Part shown: positions 26,291 to 33,375 of the stretch, one piece after another
Numbering within the stretch: position 1 is the first letter of the stretch
How the letters are laid out: each line of letters starts with the position of its first letter
NCBI GenBank assembly: GCA_964549275.1
Contig: CAZJUP010000001.1
Coordinates: forward strand, 202,677 to 266,676
Source: CAZJUP01 sp964549275
GTDB taxonomy: Bacteria > Fidelibacterota > Marinisomatia > Marinisomatales > TCS55
Direction: 5' to 3'
Length of the DNA: 64,000 nucleotides
Program-made: the position numbers and the translations under genes
Notes under the pieces: generated by a model
Database searches by the model: none
The model's input: the letters and a program-made list of their open reading frames with translations, nothing else
Told to the model about the DNA's origin: nothing

Positions 26291-27472
26291 ATGATAAAAA
26301 CTTATACAGAAGTACGGGATGATTTAATTCAGGGTGTGGTGGATAGTACAACTATCACCAATCTTAATCCCGGTTCTGTTATCCGTACAATACTGGAGAC
26401 CATTGCCAAGGCATTTTCTGAGACTTATAAACTGATTTACACAGTAACCAGAGCCGGCTTTATCCAGACAGCTCAAGGGAAGTGGCTGGATTTAAAGGTG
26501 AGAGAATTAGGCTTATTAAGAAAACAGGGACAGAAAGCAACCGGATACATCACTTTTTACCGCAATGAACCAAAAGATGGGAACATCACCATTCCTGCCG
26601 GAACGATTGTAAAGACCGGTAAAAACAGCAAAGGGCAAGAATACAGATTTAAAACAATAGAAGAAGTCATCTTGTCTGCCGGTGAGATAGAAGTCTTTAC
26701 GCTAATGGAAGCGGAGCAAATTGGATCAGTATACAATGTAGGCAAAGAGACCATTACAAAGGTAACCACCCACATTGCAGGTATCAATGGTGTCGTCAAT
26801 AAGAATGTCAATATTGGAGCAGGTTCAAGGAGTTGGCAAGTGACGGTTGGTACGAACACAGAAACAGATGAAGATTTGCGAACCCGGGCAATATACCGTT
26901 GGGATCAATTGGGTGTAGGCGGTACAGCGGATGCTTATCGAAGCTGGGCTCTACAAGTTGATGGAGTTAAATCTGTGCAAATTCTGGATGATTTCCCTTT
27001 TGGACCCGGCACGGTCGGGATGGTGATATCGGCGGAAAATGGTCTTCCAACGCCGGAGCTTCTAGAGCAGGTGCATGATGAAGTGAAAAAACGAAAACCC
27101 CTTACTGCTTCGGTTCATGTATTAAGTCCTAAAGTAAAATTGGTGGATATAGAACTTTCAGTAGAGCGATTCAGTTCTTTTGTGTTATCGGATGTGGAAG
27201 AAAGAGTCAGGCAGAAGCTGATGAATATAAACTCAAAACTGATGATTGGTGAGCATCTGGTCTTATCACGAGTCGTGTCTGATATTATGCAGGTGGATGG
27301 AGTGTATTCAGTTGAAATCATAAATCCCAAAGATACAGTGGGCGCTGCACCGGATGAAATCATCCAGATTGACACAGTTTTAGTAAACCAGACCGTCAAG
27401 GGACGAAGCTATCAAGACACAGAGATTATCGAATATGCAAATGAAACAGTATTGGGAGTTGGATATGTTTGA
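26291..27472 (+). CDS. Baseplate J-like protein
   Basis: This 393-residue protein is a wedge component with the baseplate_J features: NPGSVIRTILETIAKAF, GKWLDLKVRELGL, the IPAGTIVKTG beta domain, TETDEDLRTRAIYRWDQLG and GGTADAYRSWALQVDGVKSV. It lies 3 bp after the gp25-like gene. Confidence 0.9.
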   Translation: MIKTYTEVRDDLIQGVVDSTTITNLNPGSVIRTILETIAKAFSETYKLIYTVTRAGFIQTAQGKWLDLKVRELGLLRKQGQKATGYITFYRNEPKDGNITIPAGTIVKTGKNSKGQEYRFKTIEEVILSAGEIEVFTLMEAEQIGSVYNVGKETITKVTTHIAGINGVVNKNVNIGAGSRSWQVTVGTNTETDEDLRTRAIYRWDQLGVGGTADAYRSWALQVDGVKSVQILDDFPFGPGTVGMVISAENGLPTPELLEQVHDEVKKRKPLTASVHVLSPKVKLVDIELSVERFSSFVLSDVEERVRQKLMNINSKLMIGEHLVLSRVVSDIMQVDGVYSVEIINPKDTVGAAPDEIIQIDTVLVNQTVKGRSYQDTEIIEYANETVLGVGYV

Positions 27473-28217
27473 TTATCTCTGGTGGTTATTGCCGTCATTT
27501 ATGAAGAAACATCAAGATGAGAATTCCAATCTTCGTGGGATATTGAATTCGGTTGCCGATAGTTTCACTGATATAAAGATATCAATCTTAAAATCCCGAC
27601 TAACCAAATTCTTTATCCCCACAGATACAACGACAGATTTCTATGAGACGGATTATCCTTTCTTTCTTCAAGAGCACGCCAAGGATAAGAATCTTCCCCA
27701 GGTAGGACTTGATGAATTATTAATTGATCCGCAGATGCGGACATTTTTAGGTACAAATGAGGGGATGAAGTATTACCTGGAGATGATGATCCCTGATATA
27801 CGGGTGGATTTCATTTATGAGATTGCAGCCGATGACATGAAGTGGATTCTTTTTTCAAAAAGAGATAAGGATAGAGTTTCTTCATTTAATCGTTCTGTTC
27901 TGCTTTCTAAAGGGGATCAGGACCTCGAAGAGTTCGGTAACAACCGCAAAACACGGATTTATTCAAAAACAGATTTAAACAAACCGGAATTTCTGTTCTG
28001 GGTGAAGGTTTATAATCGGATAAAAGAAGATGGTACTTATACTGTTTATCCGGAAAGAATTATTGCAAAGATAGACCGGTTAAAACCGGCTCACGTAAAA
28101 GGATATCTGGTCTTTAACTACTTGGATGTTAAAGTTACCAACATATCTGAGGGGCAGGTTTTTATCGGTGAAACAGTAAATATCGAAGGAAATGCGGTGC
28201 AATCTGCAGCCGCATAA
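27465..28217 (+). CDS. Tail protein I-like baseplate protein with truncated Ig-like C-terminus
   Basis: I chose ATG 27465 with GGGAG upstream, overlapping gpJ by 8 bp. The first about 220 residues behave like a P2 gpI-type baseplate protein (MFDYLWWLLPSFMKKHQDEN). The last about 30 residues (ISEGQVFIGETVNIEGNA) look like the first two strands of a bacterial Ig-like repeat that stops abruptly. The following gene starts with what looks like the rest of that repeat and shares the frame, across two TAA codons and an AAGGAGG site. Confidence 0.65.
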   Translation: MFDYLWWLLPSFMKKHQDENSNLRGILNSVADSFTDIKISILKSRLTKFFIPTDTTTDFYETDYPFFLQEHAKDKNLPQVGLDELLIDPQMRTFLGTNEGMKYYLEMMIPDIRVDFIYEIAADDMKWILFSKRDKDRVSSFNRSVLLSKGDQDLEEFGNNRKTRIYSKTDLNKPEFLFWVKVYNRIKEDGTYTVYPERIIAKIDRLKPAHVKGYLVFNYLDVKVTNISEGQVFIGETVNIEGNAVQSAAA

Positions 28218-28244
28218 TTAATCAGCTTGAAGGAGGAATAAACG

Positions 28245-28898
28245 ATGGCTGTCATTACATACGATACAAAGAAGGTGCATCTCTACGATGGAGTAAGCCT
28301 TATAGACAAAACAATCACACCGTCAAATGGTGCCTGGTCAAAAGCGGGCGTGGGTCTTATTGCCGGATCCCATGATGTGAAAGTCCAGGGAGAAGATAAA
28401 GCCGGTAACCTGTCGGGTTTCAGGACCCTGCGTATTATAACCGGTTCGACGGTAAAACCTGTTGTGGATCTGCTGGACGACACCGGTGAAAGCGCCACAG
28501 ATAATTACACCAATGATAATACACCACGGCTGAAAGCATCCGTAGCTTTACCAGTGCCAACAGGTGCTGCTGCAGCTTCAGCCAATTCAGTGGATAAGAT
28601 TGCATTGTGGAAATACGATACAATTGCATTGGCTTACAAAGAGTATATGGTTACTGCCGCAGCTTTTAATGCTGTAGCAGCTACATTTACTCCGGGGACA
28701 GCATTGACAGATGGAGATCACAAATTCAAGGCCAAGTGGCTGGATAAATTCGGCAGCTGGAGTGCATTGGGAAGTGAACTCATTATCACTATTGATACCC
28801 AAAGTCCAACGGCACCAACCATCAACAATCTGGTTGAAGGTCAGGTGATTGTAGGAACCAGTGTAACAATTTCCGGGGATGTGTCTTTAGAAGCATAG
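28245..28898 (+). CDS. Ig-like tail fibre protein
   Basis: This 217-residue protein has a strong AAGGAGGAA site. The start (KKVHLYDGVSLIDKTI, GSHDVKVQGEDKAGNLSG) is the second part of an Ig-like repeat. A complete Ig-like domain follows (NDNTPRLKASVALP to FGSWSALGSELIITI). The protein ends in another half repeat (LVEGQVIVGTSVTISGDV) before TAG. It probably belongs to the receptor-binding fibre. Confidence 0.65.
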   Translation: MAVITYDTKKVHLYDGVSLIDKTITPSNGAWSKAGVGLIAGSHDVKVQGEDKAGNLSGFRTLRIITGSTVKPVVDLLDDTGESATDNYTNDNTPRLKASVALPVPTGAAAASANSVDKIALWKYDTIALAYKEYMVTAAAFNAVAATFTPGTALTDGDHKFKAKWLDKFGSWSALGSELIITIDTQSPTAPTINNLVEGQVIVGTSVTISGDVSLEA

Positions 28899-28912
28899 GC
28901 TGAATTTAGCAA

Positions 28913-29164
28913 ATGATAGTCGATGTGGTTAAAGTCCTGTATTACAAGATGCTCGGAAGTACGGCTAAACCGGACTCAGATACATTATTAGGTACAGATA
29001 AGTCGGTGGACACGGGTAATCACAGTATTACTTTGAGTCTGTCTCCGGGTACCTACAAGGTCTATACGGTAGCGGTTGATCGGGCTGGGAATAAATCCAA
29101 ACCTTCCCAGCCCGTCACCTTTGAAATGAAAAGTGAGAGTCTTCCCCCTCCGAAATTCCTGTAG
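28913..29164 (+). CDS. Ig-like fibre fragment
   Basis: These 83 residues complete an Ig-like domain (SITLSLSPGTYKVYTVAVDRAGNKSKPSQPV) whose first strands end the previous gene. The frame differs from the previous gene by -1, and there is no good ribosome site. It may be made by reinitiation or shifting, or it may be part of a broken fibre gene. Confidence 0.5.
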   Translation: MIVDVVKVLYYKMLGSTAKPDSDTLLGTDKSVDTGNHSITLSLSPGTYKVYTVAVDRAGNKSKPSQPVTFEMKSESLPPPKFL

Positions 29165-29170
29165 TATTCT

Positions 29171-29710
29171 ATGAATCGCACGAAATATTATTCAGGAATG
29201 ATTCCCTCTGTGGAAGATTTGGAGTTTGAACAAACTTCAAAGGAGACTGCTATTAAAAAAAGAGTAGCAGATTTTTTTTCTGATGGTGTTCTTACCGGAC
29301 TTAAGGTAAGTATAGAATCTGAAGGAGTTTTCATCCAGCCTGGGGTCGCTTATACGGGAGGAGAGAGAATTCTGGTGACACAAGCTGCTCTGGTTTCCAG
29401 TTCAATCCAGAATGGGTATGTATTTATCAGATTTGTTCAAAATGAATCTGAACCGGAAAGCCACTTTATCACAGGAACAGCACATAACACCAGAATCAAT
29501 GACGGGTTTATTTCGGGGATACAGACAACTGATGTACTGGAAGAAAATGCACTCATGCTGGCGCAGATAGAGTCCGGTTTTGCCATAGATAAACGAACCT
29601 TTATTGAACTGAAGCTATCCAAACCGGAAAGCATTCAATCTCCATCCAATCTTGTAGTCAATACCGGTTTTGAAACAGAAGTAAGCTATAACTCCAGTCT
29701 GGCAAGTTAA
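29171..29710 (+). CDS. Tail fibre / baseplate-attached protein (179 aa)
   Basis: It shares the frame of the preceding Ig fragment (separated by TAG at 29162) and has no visible ribosome site. The sequence (MNRTKYYSGMIPSVEDLEFE, VSIESEGVFIQPGVAYTGGE) resembles phage DUF4815-like fibre attachment domains. It ends with PSNLVVNTGFETEVSYNSSL, which looks like the start of an FN3 domain continued after the stop. Confidence 0.55.
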   Translation: MNRTKYYSGMIPSVEDLEFEQTSKETAIKKRVADFFSDGVLTGLKVSIESEGVFIQPGVAYTGGERILVTQAALVSSSIQNGYVFIRFVQNESEPESHFITGTAHNTRINDGFISGIQTTDVLEENALMLAQIESGFAIDKRTFIELKLSKPESIQSPSNLVVNTGFETEVSYNSSLAS

Positions 29711-30358
29711 ATGGCATTGCTGAATCAAGGAGTAACGGGTAACCTGACATGGATACGGTTGAACTGGGATCCATCACCTTCGCCATCAGTGGAATACTAT
29801 CTGGTGGAGTTGATTCCGCTTGTTTATGATTCTATTTCCGGTTCAGATGTACCCAGATCGGAGATGAAAATCACAGCCAAAACAGAAAGGGATCTTTCCA
29901 CCGGAGCTATTCCAACTGTCTATACCTTTCACAATCTCCAACCCAATGTGAAATACCAGGCACAGGTGGCTGCTGTGGACAGGTTTAATAATATTTCTCC
30001 CGTAATATCAGCGGAGATTGTTTCCGGGGGAGTTTTTCCCGCATTGACTGTCGGTGACATTACTTTAAACCCGCTCCTCATTCATCTGAATGGTGTCTAT
30101 GTGTCCTGGAGTGTAAATAGCAACATTCTGGATCTGATATCAAAATTCCAGGTGTTTACAGATAACCAACAATTTACAGATCTAACAAATGATAGATTGA
30201 AATATGAAGGATTGAGTACCACTTATCAAATTCCCGCAGACAGTATGCTTTATGTAAAATTTAGAGCCATTGATTTAATCGGCAGACCTTCTCCGGTTTT
30301 ATCTGATTCCATCGATGCCACTCCTACCACATCTACTTCCGACACAACTGTTATTTAA
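29711..30358 (+). CDS. FN3-domain fibre protein (215 aa)
   Basis: The start ATG directly follows the TAA of the preceding gene and is in the same frame. The protein contains FN3-like strands (LTWIRLNWDPSPSPSVEYYL, FHNLQPNVKYQAQVAAVDRF, and a second VYVSWSVNS...FRAIDLIGRPSPVLSDS). With the preceding C-terminus it forms a complete first FN3 domain. It is the last recognisable structural gene. Confidence 0.6.
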   Translation: MALLNQGVTGNLTWIRLNWDPSPSPSVEYYLVELIPLVYDSISGSDVPRSEMKITAKTERDLSTGAIPTVYTFHNLQPNVKYQAQVAAVDRFNNISPVISAEIVSGGVFPALTVGDITLNPLLIHLNGVYVSWSVNSNILDLISKFQVFTDNQQFTDLTNDRLKYEGLSTTYQIPADSMLYVKFRAIDLIGRPSPVLSDSIDATPTTSTSDTTVI

Positions 30359-30424
30359 AGCAATTCAAGTTTACTAATCCTCGCAGAGTATCACCTCTGT
30401 AACTGTTAATATTTAACGATTTAA

Positions 30425-30447
30425 CACAGAATTGAGTGGATTCTGTG
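30425..30447 (+). promoter_or_regulatory. Hairpin between fibre genes and amidoligase cluster
   Basis: A perfect 8-bp inverted repeat, cacagaat / attctgtg with a 7-base loop, lies in the 167-bp gap. No T tract follows, so it may be a Rho-assisted terminator, an RNA-stability element or an operator. Confidence 0.4.
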
Positions 30448-30525
30448 AGAACCTGAGCTGAAGTTCGATACGAGACATCGATAAAGATTCCGTAAGAACA
30501 AAAAACACACATAAAGGAACAGCTC

Positions 30526-31404
30526 ATGGATTTAAAAGACATAAGGTTCGGTGTAGAGATAGAGACAGTAAAACGAACCCGAAAACAGGTGGCATCAGCT
30601 ATTCAATCGATTGTCGGTGGTACTGTATATCATGCGGGATCGCCAACCTGTTTTGATCCCTATCATGTAACAGCAGAAGACGGTAGAGTGTGGAAAGTGA
30701 TGGCGGATGCATCACTCACTAATACTCCCAAAAGACTGCAGGCGGAAATCGTTTCTCCCATCCTCACCTATGAAGATATCCCAACGATACAAAAGATCGT
30801 AAGACAGGTAAGAACCGGTACTGGAGCAAAGATCAACAAACAATGCGGAGTCCATATTCATGTGGATGCGGCGGCATTTACTCCAAAGGGACTGGGCAAT
30901 CTCATTAAAATAGTGAATAAGCAGGAAGATTTGATTGTAGAGGCGTTGGGAGTCAACCACTCAAGATTGGTTCGATACGCTAAAAAAGTGAAGCAGGATT
31001 TAGTAAATCAAATCGTAAGACGCAGACCTCAAACGATAGAGCATTTAAATAGGCTTTGGTATGGATACAGAAATCACCATCCTTCCCATTTTGACTCCAC
31101 ACGGTATCATGGATTAAATCTTCACAATGTATGGTATCGGGGAACGGTTGAGTTTCGATATTTTGAAGGAACGCTTCACGCAGGCAAGATAAAATCTTAC
31201 ATCCAGTTTTGTTTAGCATTATCAGCCAAAGCAATAAACGCCAAAGGTGCTTCAGCTAAAAAGAGAAATTTAAACAACCAAAGCAGTAAATATGATTTTA
31301 GGGTGTTTCTGCTATCACTGGGACTGATTGGAAAAGAGTATAAAACAGCCAGATATCATCTGCTTTCAAACTTACAAGGAGATATAGCATGGAAAACCAA
31401 TTAA
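30526..31404 (+). CDS. Amidoligase (COOH-NH2 ligase family)
   Basis: This 292-residue protein is of the putative amidoligase (Amidoligase_2, glutamine-synthetase-like fold) family, predicted to form amide bonds with ATP. Characteristic segments are FGVEIET (metal Glu), AEIVSPIL, CGVHIHVD (His/Asp) and VEFRYFEGTL. It is the first gene of a cluster with glutamine amidotransferase and gamma-glutamylcyclotransferase genes, a combination described for amidoligase neighbourhoods thought to modify peptides or metabolites. AAAGGAAC precedes the ATG. Substrate unknown. Confidence 0.85.
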   Translation: MDLKDIRFGVEIETVKRTRKQVASAIQSIVGGTVYHAGSPTCFDPYHVTAEDGRVWKVMADASLTNTPKRLQAEIVSPILTYEDIPTIQKIVRQVRTGTGAKINKQCGVHIHVDAAAFTPKGLGNLIKIVNKQEDLIVEALGVNHSRLVRYAKKVKQDLVNQIVRRRPQTIEHLNRLWYGYRNHHPSHFDSTRYHGLNLHNVWYRGTVEFRYFEGTLHAGKIKSYIQFCLALSAKAINAKGASAKKRNLNNQSSKYDFRVFLLSLGLIGKEYKTARYHLLSNLQGDIAWKTN

Positions 31405-31688
31405 CAAATGAGAATAAAATGAAACTATTACTTAGAAATATGGAATCCTACGAAGGAGATGCCATAGAAATCATAAAGCAGATGATGGGATCAGCCATGT
31501 TTGCCGATAACAAATCAATTAGAGAATACATGGATATGGTCATGAAAAATGCCAAGGTGCATCATGATCTGGAATTAAACATCCATGGAGACACAGATGA
31601 AGACTTGGCAAGATGCCTTGTTTTTCAAATTGTGGAACATGGCATGGGAATATTATTGGATGAAAACGGCAATGGAGAATCCAAATGA
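31389..31688 (+). CDS. Hypothetical protein in amidoligase cluster (99 aa)
   Basis: This is an acidic, helical, methionine-rich protein (NMESYEGDAIEIIKQMMGS) of unknown family. It overlaps the amidoligase end and has AAGGAG upstream. As the amidoligase partner gene it might be a substrate carrier, but that is conjecture. Confidence 0.6.
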   Translation: MENQLTNENKMKLLLRNMESYEGDAIEIIKQMMGSAMFADNKSIREYMDMVMKNAKVHHDLELNIHGDTDEDLARCLVFQIVEHGMGILLDENGNGESK

Positions 31689-31903
31689 AGCAGACAGCAC
31701 CCATCGTAATTAATGATCCATGTATCCGGTGTGGAAAGCCGATTCGGGCAGACTATGAGGGCTTCTGCATGGATTGTAGTGACAGCCTCGGGATAAGTGA
31801 ATTGAATAATCATGGTGAGCCAAATGAAAGAGAACTGAAAATAATCGAAAAATACAGGAGTAAAAAAGATGTGCGGACTAGCAGGAATAATCCTCGGAAA
31901 TAA
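31685..31903 (+). CDS. Zinc-ribbon protein (72 aa)
   Basis: Two CxxC pairs (CIRCGKPI and CMDCSD) form a probable zinc knuckle in the first 40 residues, with a charged tail. The start overlaps the previous stop (ATGA), and the end overlaps the next gene by 35 bp. It may be a small binding partner of the amidoligase pathway; function unknown. Confidence 0.55.
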   Translation: MKQTAPIVINDPCIRCGKPIRADYEGFCMDCSDSLGISELNNHGEPNERELKIIEKYRSKKDVRTSRNNPRK

Positions 31904-32654
31904 ATTTAGATCCGAAGATGATTTTGAATGGATAAAAGAATCCATGACTTCACTTCTTATCAGAAGTCAGGCTCGTGGTCCCCATGCTACAGGAATAGCT
32001 GTTATCCGTAGAGATGGCTCATACCAATTACTTAAACGACCTATACCAGCTGAAGAGTTTGTGGAAACAGAAGAATATGAAGATGTAATGGCGGAGATTG
32101 ATAGTGAGGTCACAATTATTATGGGACACACAAGATATAGAACGATTGGTACAGAAAAGAAATCTGAAAACAACCATCCGATTCGTGCAGGTAAAATAAT
32201 CGGCACCCATAACGGAACTATCTATAATGCGCCACACATCGCCAAGATGTACGGTTTAAATCGTTTTGCCGATGTGGATAGCGAAGTCTTATTTAGAGTG
32301 GCAAATAAGTTTAGAAATCCGATTCATTTTAAATCAAAACTCAAAAACTTCAGGGGGCAAATGACGGCTGTGATGGTGAATCTAAATAGACCGGAAAAGA
32401 TACGGATCTATAAAGGGAATAAACCTTTTGCGATGAAATGGTTTGATGAATTGGATATTATGATTTATGCATCAAACGGAGCTTACTTTGAATCGGTGGA
32501 AAATGAAAATTATACCACCCACGATTACAGATTTAAACCCAATAGAACCATCCAGTTTAACACAGAAAAAGAACTCAAAATGAAAGTGTCAAATTTCATA
32601 TTTATACCGGAGGTAAGAAAGAAATGCAAAGAGTATTCGTTTACGGAACATTAA
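31869..32654 (+). CDS. Class II glutamine amidotransferase
   Basis: This 261-residue protein begins MCGLAGIILG, so Cys2 becomes the N-terminal nucleophile after Met removal. Further class II features are RGPHATGIAV, MGHTRYRT and GTHNGTIYN. It lacks a synthase domain, so it most likely supplies ammonia from glutamine to the amidoligase. AGGAG lies about 7 bases upstream of the ATG and fixes the start. Confidence 0.9.
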   Translation: MCGLAGIILGNKFRSEDDFEWIKESMTSLLIRSQARGPHATGIAVIRRDGSYQLLKRPIPAEEFVETEEYEDVMAEIDSEVTIIMGHTRYRTIGTEKKSENNHPIRAGKIIGTHNGTIYNAPHIAKMYGLNRFADVDSEVLFRVANKFRNPIHFKSKLKNFRGQMTAVMVNLNRPEKIRIYKGNKPFAMKWFDELDIMIYASNGAYFESVENENYTTHDYRFKPNRTIQFNTEKELKMKVSNFIFIPEVRKKCKEYSFTEH

Positions 32655-32998
32655 AAAAGGGAAAAGGAAATCACGGCCGGATTTTCTCTGGTTATGATAT
32701 CAAAATAACTCCAGCATGGACTTATGGTAAACTCTATGATTTGGGATGGTATCCGGCATTAACACAAGGGAATAATAAAGTTTATGGTGAACTCATTGAA
32801 TTTGATGATCCGGAGATCCTTATGAAGATAGACATGTTGGAAGGTTATAGCGGGAAAGAATCTTCATTTAACTTCTATGAACGCCGGGAAATACAGGTGT
32901 TTTCTGACAAAGAAGAATTCACCGCATGGGCATATTTTTTAAGAAAGTACAAAATAATCGATGCTGATGGTGAGTTAATCACCTCTGGAATTTGGTAA
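32624..32998 (+). CDS. Gamma-glutamylcyclotransferase-like (AIG2) protein
   Basis: This 124-residue protein has the family VFVYGTLKKG loop and a likely catalytic Glu in DMLEGYSGKE. In amidoligase clusters such proteins are predicted to remove or recycle gamma-glutamyl groups. It overlaps the amidotransferase gene by 31 bp and has GGAGG upstream. It closes the cargo cluster. Confidence 0.85.
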   Translation: MQRVFVYGTLKKGKGNHGRIFSGYDIKITPAWTYGKLYDLGWYPALTQGNNKVYGELIEFDDPEILMKIDMLEGYSGKESSFNFYERREIQVFSDKEEFTAWAYFLRKYKIIDADGELITSGIW

Positions 32999-33066
32999 AA
33001 ATATAGATAGTTATCGCAGATAAAAGGGTTAAATCATAATTAGCAGGTTGTTAATTACGATCCTCA

Positions 33067-33080
33067 AGTAATATATTACT
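33067..33080. promoter_or_regulatory. Palindromic operator candidate upstream of the island
   Basis: The stretch agtaatatattact is a perfect 14-bp palindrome about 100 bp before the first island gene (HTH protein). A second element, TAATTA spaced 9 bases from TAATTA, lies just upstream (33040-33060). A possible TTGACT -35 box is at 33096-33101, but no convincing -10 follows. Confidence 0.4.
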
Positions 33081-33181
33081 GGGCGGTTTTACGCTTTGAC
33101 TTGGCTATTTGGTATTTAATTATCTCAAGGAGGGATTCATTCTCATCATAATAAAAATGAAAAAAATCAAGGAGAGAAATA

Positions 33182-33373
33182 ATGGTAAATGATCGCTGGC
33201 TATCAGTTGATGAAATAGCCGCATACCTTGGAATAAAAAGGGAAACAATCTATAAATGGCTCGCAGAAAAAAATATGCCAGCACATAAGCTGGGGAAACT
33301 TTGGAAATTCCGTAAAGATGAAGTGGATGCTTGGCTTCGTTCAGGTGAGGCGGATAGTCGAAAGAAGAAATAA
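33182..33373 (+). CDS. Excisionase-family HTH DNA-binding protein
   Basis: This 63-residue protein consists of one MerR/excisionase-type helix-turn-helix (WLSVDEIAAYLGIKRETIYKW) plus a wing (LGKLWKFRKDEVDAWL). It has an AAGGAGAG site and is 2 bp upstream of the helicase gene. Such small HTH proteins often open restriction and DISARM-like operons and probably regulate them. Its function as a phage excisionase is less likely because it is far from the integrase. Confidence 0.85.
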   Translation: MVNDRWLSVDEIAAYLGIKRETIYKWLAEKNMPAHKLGKLWKFRKDEVDAWLRSGEADSRKKK

Positions 33374-33375
33374 GT

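Noticed and set aside
28913..30358. Stop-codon reassignment (alternative genetic code)
   Set aside because: TAG, TAA and TGA all terminate other genes at sensible ends in the window, so a general recoding is unlikely; local readthrough is kept as a finding.
33096..33126. Sigma-70-type promoter before the HTH gene
   Set aside because: TTGACT is present, but no convincing -10 box lies at 16-18 bases spacing.
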